Assembly: GCA_004173235.1 (NCBI GenBank)
Contig: SEAC01000040.1
Location: 1 to 47,072 of the forward strand
DNA length: 47,072 bases
Source: Chitinophagaceae bacterium
GTDB lineage: Bacteria; Bacteroidota; Bacteroidia; Chitinophagales; Chitinophagaceae
Reading direction: 5' to 3'
The translations under genes were made by a program, and so were the position numbers. Below are positions 41,962 to 47,072 of this stretch, in pieces (the first letter of the stretch is position 1; every line of letters begins with the position of its first letter). The notes below the pieces were generated by a model, which had not been told where the DNA came from, did no database searches, and worked only from the letters and a program-made list of their open reading frames with translations.

Positions 41962-43080
41962 ATGGAAGTAGTTTACCAATGCCTGTCGTGTTTTTTGCTG
42001 CTCGCCGCGCTGCTGCCGCTGCTGCCGCATCCGCATTGGATCTTCCGAATCTGGGAGTACGGACGCATCCAGGCTTTCGTGCTGCAGCTCGCTGTGCTGA
42101 CCCTCGGATTTTTCGTGCATCCCCACAACGCGCTGTTCTGGTTTCTGCAAGGCGCGTTGTTCCTGCTGGCGGTCCACAATGTGTGGCTGCTTGCACCCTA
42201 TACGCCCATCTTTCGCAAAAAACATCGCGTAGAAAAGGAGTCGGAAAGTGTGTCGGTGCTTTCGGTGAACGTATACCAGTTCAACACGGAATACGACAAG
42301 CTGCTGCAGCTGGTGCGCGCCGAAGAGCCGGACATCCTGTTAACGATGGAGTCGAACGGCGGGTGGCAGGAGGCCCTCGATACGCTGTCGGACATTTACC
42401 CGCATGCACAGAAGGTGCCCCTCGAGAATACGTACGGCATGCACTTCTACACAAAGCTGCGCGTGCACAAAATGCAGGTGCATTACTTCGTTGCCGACGA
42501 TATGCCGAGCATTGAAGCGGAGCTCGAAACGCCCGATGGTTTGCGCTTCACCATTTTCTGTGTGCATCCTGCGCCCCCTAGCCCCACCGAGGAGCCCACA
42601 GCGCGCGAGCGCGACGGCGACCTATTGTCGGTGGCAAACAAAGTGGCGAAGAATGACGGGCCGGTGCTGGTGGTGGGCGATTTCAACAACGTGGCCTGGG
42701 CGCGCTCGTCGATCCTTTTTCGCAAAACTTCGGGCCTCATCGACCCGCGCATCGGCCGGGGCTTTGTATCTACCTATCACGCGCGTCACCGCTGGCTCCG
42801 CTTTCCCATCGACCTGTTCTTTCATTCGCCGCACCTTTTCATCGAGCAGTTCTGTACGCTCGCTCCCGTTGGCTCCGACCATCTTCCGCTCTATTGCCGC
42901 TTCTTCATCAACCCTGTAGACGATGCGCAGGAAGGCGAAGTGGAAACCCTCGAGCCGGGACGGGAAAAGGAGGTGGAAGAGATGATCCAGGAAGGGAAGG
43001 AGGAGCAGGGCGATCGGCCGGCGTGGCGACGGAGTGATAGTATACAGTTTACGGTTTACAGTTTTTATTTTACGGTTTAG
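41962..43080 (+). CDS. Endonuclease/exonuclease/phosphatase (EEP) family membrane protein
   Basis: A 372-aa protein. Three N-terminal membrane helices (LSCFLLLAALLPLLPH, FVLQLAVLTLGFFV, FWFLQGALFLLAVHNVWLL) precede an EEP domain: VSVLSVNVYQFNTEY, EEPDILLTMES (metal-binding glutamate), VLVVGDFNNVAWA (catalytic D/N) and PVGSDHLPLY (catalytic SDH). Such membrane-linked EEP proteins may act on lipids or nucleic acids; the substrate is unknown. The C-terminal tail (EEMIQEGKEEQGD, then SIQFTVYSFYFTV) is odd, and its last 13 residues are encoded by a 7-bp repeat arm. Confidence 0.9.
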   Translation: MEVVYQCLSCFLLLAALLPLLPHPHWIFRIWEYGRIQAFVLQLAVLTLGFFVHPHNALFWFLQGALFLLAVHNVWLLAPYTPIFRKKHRVEKESESVSVLSVNVYQFNTEYDKLLQLVRAEEPDILLTMESNGGWQEALDTLSDIYPHAQKVPLENTYGMHFYTKLRVHKMQVHYFVADDMPSIEAELETPDGLRFTIFCVHPAPPSPTEEPTARERDGDLLSVANKVAKNDGPVLVVGDFNNVAWARSSILFRKTSGLIDPRIGRGFVSTYHARHRWLRFPIDLFFHSPHLFIEQFCTLAPVGSDHLPLYCRFFINPVDDAQEGEVETLEPGREKEVEEMIQEGKEEQGDRPAWRRSDSIQFTVYSFYFTV

Positions 43081-43137
43081 GTTGTGGTGTTCAGTATGTG
43101 CAACAGAACACTGAAAACTTCAGACTGTAAACTAAAA
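43045..43137. repeat. Inverted 7-bp-unit element (CAGTTTA family)
   Basis: The left arm 43045-43079 is five 7-bp units (CAGTTTA type). The right arm 43110-43137 is four units in the opposite sense (ACTGAAA, ACTGTAA, ACTAAAA). It is the same family as 20536-20570/21060-21087. The left arm ends the EEP reading frame, and the right arm supplies the U-tract of the typA terminator. Confidence 0.8.
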
Positions 43138-43158
43138 GACCCGCCAGCGGCGGGTCTT
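43134..43158 (-). terminator. typA terminator
   Basis: A 10-bp perfect stem (AAGACCCGCC and GGCGGGTCTT) with a 3-base loop, followed on the minus strand by TTTTAGTTT, 12 bases beyond the typA stop. Confidence 0.88.
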
Positions 43159-43170
43159 AAAAAACTTCTC

Positions 43171-44985
43171 TTATACAGCTTCCGCGCTCATGCGCTTCGA
43201 CTGCTTCTTGCGCTCGTCCTCGTCGAGGATCACTTTGCGCATACGGGTATGGTTCGGCGTCACCTCGATGCACTCGTCCTGCTGGATATATTCCATGCAT
43301 TCTTCGAGGGTCATCTCGCGCTTCGGCTGGATGTTGGTGGCAGCATCGGAGCCGGAGGCGCGGTGGTTGGTAAGCTTTTTGCCTTCGTTGGCATTTACTA
43401 CGATGTCGCCGGGCTTGTTGCTTTCGCCGATCACCTGTCCGCGGTATACCTCTTCACCTGGATCAACGAAGAAGTAGCCACGATCCTGGAGCTTGTCGAG
43501 CGAGTAGCCCGTGGTAGTGCCGTTGTCTTTTGCAATGAGCACACCGTTGGAGCGGCCGGGGATCGGTCCTTTCCAGGGTTTGTACTCGGCAAAGCGGTGG
43601 TTCATCACGGCTTCACCGGCAGTGTTGGTGAGCATATTGGTGCGGAGGCCAAGGAGGCCACGCGAAGGAATATCGAATTCAAGGTGCTGCATCTCACCCT
43701 TCGTTTCCATGATCAGCATCTCACCCTTGCGGCGCGTAACGAGGTCGATCACTTTCGAAGAATAGTCAGCAGGAACGTCTACAACGAGTGTTTCAAAAGG
43801 CTCGCTTTTCACGCCGTTGATCTCTTTCACAAGCACCTGCGGCTGGCCGATGGTGAGCTCGTAGCCTTCGCGGCGCATCGTTTCGATGAGGATACCGAGG
43901 TGAAGGATACCGCGTCCGTATACCATGAAGGAGTCGGCGCTGTCGGTGTCTTTTACGCGAAGGGCGAGGTTCTTCTCGGTTTCCTTCATGAGGCGGTCGC
44001 GCAGGTGGCGGGAGGTAACAAACTTACCGTCGCGGCCGAAGAAAGGCGAGTTGTTGATCGAGAACAGCATGTTCATCGTCGGCTCGTCGATGGAGATGGT
44101 AGGAAGCGCTTCGGGGTTGTCGAAATCGGCAACCGTGTCGCCGATGTTGAAGCCTTCGAGGCCAACCATGGCGCAAAGGTCGCCGGCAACAACCTCGGAA
44201 ACTTTTTTCTTGCCCATGCCTTCAAACACGTAGAGCTCGCGCACGCGCTGCTTCTTAACGGTGCCGTCGGCCTGCATCAGCGAGATGGGCATATTTTCTT
44301 TGATCGTGCCCCGGGCCACGCGACCGATGGCGATGCGACCGAGGAAGGAAGAGTAGTCGAGTGAAGTAACCTGCACCTGCAGGGCACCTTCGGCAATGGC
44401 GCTCGGTGGCGGAACGTGTTCGAGGATACCATCGAGCAGGGGCTCGATGCCTTCGATCTGCTCGAGCGAGGAGTTGAACCAGCCGTTCTTGCCCGAACCG
44501 TAGAAGGTGGGGAAGTTGAGCTGCTCTTCGGTAGCGTCGAGGTTGAAGAAAAGCTCGAATACGGCGTCGTGCACCTCGTCGGGACGGCAGTTGGGCTTAT
44601 CTACCTTATTGATCACCACGATCGGCTTCAGCTTCAGGTGAAGGGCCTTCTGGAGTACGAAACGGGTTTGGGGCATCGGTCCTTCGAAGGCATCCACGAG
44701 GAGGAGCACACCGTCGGCCATTTTCAGCACGCGCTCCACCTCACCACCGAAGTCGGCGTGACCAGGAGTGTCAATTACGTTGATCTTCACACCTTTGTAG
44801 GTGACGGCGGCGTTTTTCGAGAAGATCGTGATGCCGCGCTCGCGTTCCAGGTCATTGTTGTCCATGATCAGCTCGCCGGTGTCCTGGTTTTCCCGGAACG
44901 TTGCGGTGGCGTGGAGGATCTTGTCAACCAGGGTGGTTTTGCCGTGGTCAACGTGGGCAATGATGGCTATATTTCTGATGTCCAT
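43171..44985 (-). CDS. typA: Translational GTPase TypA/BipA
   Basis: This 604-aa ribosome-binding GTPase supports 50S assembly and growth under stress and cold. G-domain motifs are [17 protein letters not shown] (P-loop), RERGITI (switch I), [16 protein letters not shown] (G3) and [12 protein letters not shown] (G4). Elongation-factor domains follow ([23 protein letters not shown] region). A TypA-specific C-terminal domain has [20 protein letters not shown] and is followed by [18 protein letters not shown]. Length is normal. It has a promoter and a leader hairpin upstream. Confidence 0.97.
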   Translation of the reverse strand: MDIRNIAIIAHVDHGKTTLVDKILHATATFRENQDTGELIMDNNDLERERGITIFSKNAAVTYKGVKINVIDTPGHADFGGEVERVLKMADGVLLLVDAFEGPMPQTRFVLQKALHLKLKPIVVINKVDKPNCRPDEVHDAVFELFFNLDATEEQLNFPTFYGSGKNGWFNSSLEQIEGIEPLLDGILEHVPPPSAIAEGALQVQVTSLDYSSFLGRIAIGRVARGTIKENMPISLMQADGTVKKQRVRELYVFEGMGKKKVSEVVAGDLCAMVGLEGFNIGDTVADFDNPEALPTISIDEPTMNMLFSINNSPFFGRDGKFVTSRHLRDRLMKETEKNLALRVKDTDSADSFMVYGRGILHLGILIETMRREGYELTIGQPQVLVKEINGVKSEPFETLVVDVPADYSSKVIDLVTRRKGEMLIMETKGEMQHLEFDIPSRGLLGLRTNMLTNTAGEAVMNHRFAEYKPWKGPIPGRSNGVLIAKDNGTTTGYSLDKLQDRGYFFVDPGEEVYRGQVIGESNKPGDIVVNANEGKKLTNHRASGSDAATNIQPKREMTLEECMEYIQQDECIEVTPNHTRMRKVILDEDERKKQSKRMSAEAV

Positions 44986-45003
44986 AATAAAGTAGGGGGA
45001 AAA

Positions 45004-45031
45004 GTCACGTTTCGGCTGCTTTCAACGTGAC
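45004..45031 (-). promoter_or_regulatory. Hairpin in the typA leader
   Basis: A perfect 8-bp inverted repeat, GTCACGTT and AACGTGAC, with a 12-base loop, 19 bases upstream of the typA ATG, inside the transcribed leader if the promoter at 45086 is right. It could affect translation initiation. The rest of the 45032-45085 leader shows no clear structure. Confidence 0.5.
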
Positions 45032-45085
45032 AAGGAATGATGTCAGACGATGCAGGGTAAGGGCTTTTCGCTCTTTTAAGAGGCG

Positions 45086-45093
45086 CAAAGGTA
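45086..45093 (-). promoter_or_regulatory. typA promoter core TACCTTTG
   Basis: A perfect TAnnTTTG on the minus strand, about 100 bases before the typA ATG. The implied leader of about 95 bases contains the hairpin at 45004-45031. No clear -33 TTG was seen. Confidence 0.55.
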
Positions 45094-45237
45094 AGCCTTC
45101 GGGCCGGGGTAACCGCCTTTGCGGGACACTTTACGAAAACTTTTCGTTCTGCGGCCGGGCTGTGGGGTTGAAGGAGCGGCATCTGCCGTTGCAGGCCCAC
45201 GAGTGCGCAGCATTCGACCTGCACATCGAGGAAGGGC

Positions 45238-45526
45238 CCCGCCTTGCCGCGTCTGTTTGGGATGCTCCTAAACCGTTCCCCGCCTTGCCGCGTCTGTTTG
45301 GGATGCTCCGAAACTGTTCCCCACCTTCCCGGGGGCCTCTTTCGGGAGCCGCAAATCGTTCCCCGCCTTTCAGCGCCTGTTTGGGATGCTCCGAAACTGT
45401 TCCCCGCCTTCCGGGGGTCTCTTTCGGGAGCCGCAAACCGTTCCCCGCCTTCCAGCGGCCGTTTGCGATACTCCCAAACTGTTCCCCGCCTTCCGGGGAG
45501 CGTTTCCCGGCGTTCTCAAACCGTTC
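45238..45526. repeat. Seven-unit 41/42-bp tandem array of imperfect hairpins
   Basis: Seven units of 41, 41, 42, 41, 41, 41 and 42 bases, each starting CCCGCCTT (or CCCACCTT) and ending in an AAAC-GTTC type word; a partial eighth follows to about 45540. Units 1, 2 and 4 share one centre (GTTTGGGATGCTCC); units 3 and 5 share another (TCTTTCGGGAGCCGCAAA). Most centres form a short imperfect hairpin. Because units of 41 and 42 break frame, the open frames across it are not convincing genes. The spacer at 44986-45628 otherwise holds only the typA leader elements. Confidence 0.8.
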
Positions 45527-45628
45527 CGCGCCTTCCGGGCTCATTCCTGACGTTTTGTTAAAGCGGGAACGGCGCTAAACCTCGAAGCCCGTTTTTCCTT
45601 CTTATTATTGAACCACAAATCGGATGTT

Positions 45629-46069
45629 ATGAAAGCATTGCTACTCGCCCTGTCGTTTCTAGGAATTTTTGCCGCCTCGGCCCAGAAGAAGCGCGTGCCC
45701 GACACGGAAGCCAGCTGGAAGCTGCTTCTGAACAAGAAAATCCTGTTGAAGGCCACAACTGAAGACGAGGCTGCTAACGTTATTCCGGTGAAAAGGCGTA
45801 AGAAGTGCGGCCCTTTGCAGGTAGCGTACGTTCCTGCCTCCAGCCAGAAGACTGGGTGGAACCGCACCATCACCGTGTATGGTGCCAACGACCAGGAGCT
45901 TTTCAAGGCTAGTGGCAACAGCCTCAAGATGAGCTGGGCAAAACTCTCAGCCCTTGCAAAAGGCCAGACCGAGCTCAAGGTGTATACGATGGCGATTCCT
46001 TCGGATCCTGCCAAGGCCGCGCTGGTGCGGGTGCGCAGGGTGCATTTGGTTACGATACGGCTTGTGTAA
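45629..46069 (+). CDS. Small secreted basic protein, 146 aa
   Basis: Signal peptide MKALLLALSFLGIFAASA, then QKKRVPDTEASWKLLLNKKI and a lysine-rich beta-type domain: VKRRKKCGPLQVAYVPASSQ, TGWNRTITVYGAND, SGNSLKMSWAKLSALAKGQT, ELKVYTMAIPSDPAKAALVR. No family is recognised. It would be periplasmic or secreted. ATG at 45629 is chosen because it starts the signal peptide; a TTG at 45608 is an alternative. It lies 88 bases before the lipid kinase start, with a repeat in between. Confidence 0.8.
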   Translation: MKALLLALSFLGIFAASAQKKRVPDTEASWKLLLNKKILLKATTEDEAANVIPVKRRKKCGPLQVAYVPASSQKTGWNRTITVYGANDQELFKASGNSLKMSWAKLSALAKGQTELKVYTMAIPSDPAKAALVRVRRVHLVTIRLV

Positions 46070-46082
46070 ACAATAACAATTT

Positions 46083-46151
46083 AAAAGTCGAAAGTCGAAA
46101 TGGTGGCCGCGGGATGCAGCTGACGGGTTGACTTTTGACTTTATACTTTTG
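46083..46151. repeat. Inverted 7-bp-unit element (GAAAGTC family) overlapping a promoter
   Basis: The left arm 46083-46103 has AAAAGTC and GAAAGTC units and a third, degenerate one. The right arm 46127-46147 has GTTGACT, TTTGACT and TTATACT. The right arm runs into the promoter core of the lipid kinase gene. Confidence 0.7.
46144..46151 (+). promoter_or_regulatory. Promoter core TACTTTTG of the lipid kinase gene
   Basis: A perfect TAnnTTTG seven bases before the ATG at 46158, formed partly by the last unit of the repeat arm; TTG occurs at 46128-46130. Confidence 0.55.
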
Positions 46152-46157
46152 CCTTCC

Positions 46158-47072
46158 ATGCGGCATCTTCTCCTTATTATCAACCCTATATCGGGCACCC
46201 GCGGCAAGGCTGCCATTCCGCCGATGGTGGAGGCCCGTTGCCTGGCCGAGGGGTTCCGGTTTTCAAAATATCCCTCTGTTGCCGACGGCGACTACAGCTA
46301 CCTCGACCCCATCATTGAATCGGAAGGCGTTACCGACCTGCTGATTGCGGGCGGCGACGGCACTATCAACGCCGCGGTGAACAGCCTTCGCAAGCACGGT
46401 CTTCCCTTTGGAATCATTCCCTGCGGCTCGGGCAATGGCCTGGCGCTGAGCGCGGGCATTTCGCGGAAACACCCGCTGGCGCTGGAGACCATCATCCGCG
46501 GTACGCCGCAGGAGGTGGACGCCTTCACCATCAACGACCGCTTTGCCTGCATGCTGTGCGGGCTGGGCTACGATGCGCAGGTGGCGCACGACTTTGCCGC
46601 CGACCCCAGGCGCGGGCTCAACACGTATATCCGCAAGACCGTCTCCAATTTTTTTAGTGCGAAGGCTTATCCTTTCCTGCTCAGCGCCGGCGATAAGGAG
46701 CTGGACACGCAGGCTTTCTTCATTTCCATCGCCAACAGCAACCAGTTTGGCAACAACGTCACCATTGCTCCGCGGGCCTCGCTGAGCGATGGGCTGCTCG
46801 ATATAGTTGTGGCTACCAGCCAAAGCAAGGTGGGGCTGTTGCTGCAAACGGCAAGGCAGATTGCGGGGTACAATGAAATGCAGGCGGAGCTTGCCGGTCA
46901 GAAGGCGGGGCTGGTGTATTTTCAAACCGATGCGCTGACGATCGAGAACCCGGCGGGTGCACCGTTGCATATTGATGGCGACCCGAGTGAGACGGCGGAG
47001 CGGTTTGAGATCCGGGTGATTGGGGGCGCGTTTCGGCTCCTCATGCCCCCTCACCCCCCGACCCCCTCTCCC
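46158..47072 (+). CDS. Diacylglycerol/lipid kinase family protein (YegS/BmrU type), 3' end outside the window
   Basis: 305 residues are present with no stop before the end of the window. The DAGK catalytic domain is clear: LLLIINPISGTRGKA, VTDLLIAGGDGTINAAVNSL (GGDGT), IIPCGSGNGLALSAG, then the accessory beta-sandwich with GLGYDAQVAHDFA, FFISIANSNQFGNNVTIAP, SDGLLDIVV and the conserved HIDGDP near the end. It would phosphorylate diacylglycerol or a related lipid with ATP. The final residues (PPHPPTPSP) come from a C-rich repeat. The promoter core is at 46144. Confidence 0.92.
   Translation, partial: MRHLLLIINPISGTRGKAAIPPMVEARCLAEGFRFSKYPSVADGDYSYLDPIIESEGVTDLLIAGGDGTINAAVNSLRKHGLPFGIIPCGSGNGLALSAGISRKHPLALETIIRGTPQEVDAFTINDRFACMLCGLGYDAQVAHDFAADPRRGLNTYIRKTVSNFFSAKAYPFLLSAGDKELDTQAFFISIANSNQFGNNVTIAPRASLSDGLLDIVVATSQSKVGLLLQTARQIAGYNEMQAELAGQKAGLVYFQTDALTIENPAGAPLHIDGDPSETAERFEIRVIGGAFRLLMPPHPPTPSP
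47045..47072 (+). repeat. C-rich repeat (CCCCTCACCCCCCGACCCCC type) at the window edge
   Basis: The last 28 bases are a C-rich run of the kind CCCCTCACCCCCCGACC followed by CCCTCTCCC, a word I remember as a dispersed intergenic repeat in several bacterial phyla. Here it is still within the open frame of the lipid kinase. The element is cut by the window end. Confidence 0.55.

Noticed and set aside
41026..42225. 399-aa version of the M48 lipoprotein
   Set aside because: The lipoprotein signal begins at the ATG at 41874; the extension is antisense to the EEP gene and crosses its promoter region.
43084..44364. Plus-strand 426-aa open frame opposite typA
   Set aside because: Antisense shadow of a highly conserved gene; it begins in a repeat and terminator.
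45238..45526. CRISPR array
   Set aside because: Units are contiguous, of 41/42 bases, without unique spacers, and there are no cas genes in the window.
45131..45544. 137-aa minus-strand open frame over the 41/42-bp array
   Set aside because: Units of 41 and 42 bases shift frame, so the protein repeats are by-products of the DNA repeat; no start signal or family.

Overview
The window is chromosomal DNA from a fairly GC-rich member of the Bacteroidota, most likely of the Chitinophagaceae/Chitinophagia type. The signs are type IX secretion (T9SS) cargo with type A and type B sorting domains, a PorP/SprF partner, large proteins built of PKD-like repeats, a DUF5522 protein, an lptC/coaX neighbourhood, and promoter cores matching TAnnTTTG close to start codons. 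I see no phage, IS transposase, CRISPR array, tRNA or rRNA.

Layout. 1-5.3 kb: the 3' part of a giant T9SS adhesin with a beta-propeller nested inside one PKD-like domain. 5.4-8.7 kb: an alkyltransferase-like protein, DUF5522 and trmB, a fatty acid hydroxylase/sterol desaturase-type enzyme and an FAH-family hydrolase. 8.8-13.3 kb: a second T9SS type A protein, a DUF2807 protein and a flavin reductase. 13.3-14.3 kb: a repeat-filled spacer with one small basic protein. 14.3-18.7 kb: lysS, a T9SS type B cargo and its PorP/SprF partner. 19-26.6 kb: a leftward block with an SDR enzyme, LptC, a four-helix-bundle protein, an outer membrane protein, CoaX, a Lon N-domain protein, and a LuxR-type two-component system with a membrane protein. 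26.8-31.8 kb: a lipoprotein, a secreted M48-like protease fused to a DnaJ-type zinc domain, an ABC exporter, an orphan encapsulated-ferritin-like protein and a frameshifted lipoprotein gene. 31.8-40.7 kb: surface polysaccharide genes (three GT2 enzymes, O-antigen ligase, Glf, FkbM methyltransferase, two tandem GT9-like paralogues), with meaB among them. 40.7-47 kb: a small membrane protein, an M48 lipoprotein protease, an EEP-family membrane protein, typA, a secreted protein and a truncated lipid kinase gene.

The most unusual layer is between the genes. Many spacers carry short elements built from 7- or 8-bp units, often as two arms in opposite orientation, and they tend to sit just after terminators or just before TAnnTTTG promoter cores. 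A second family (outer arm AGAAAGAACGC) contains small GC-rich hairpins at equivalent points. A 41/42-bp tandem array of imperfect hairpins lies upstream of the small secreted protein at 45.6 kb. Some elements run into genes and encode their C-terminal residues. One pair of 7-bp arms flanks the four-helix-bundle gene.

All calls come from reading the sequence and from memory of protein families. No database search was run.
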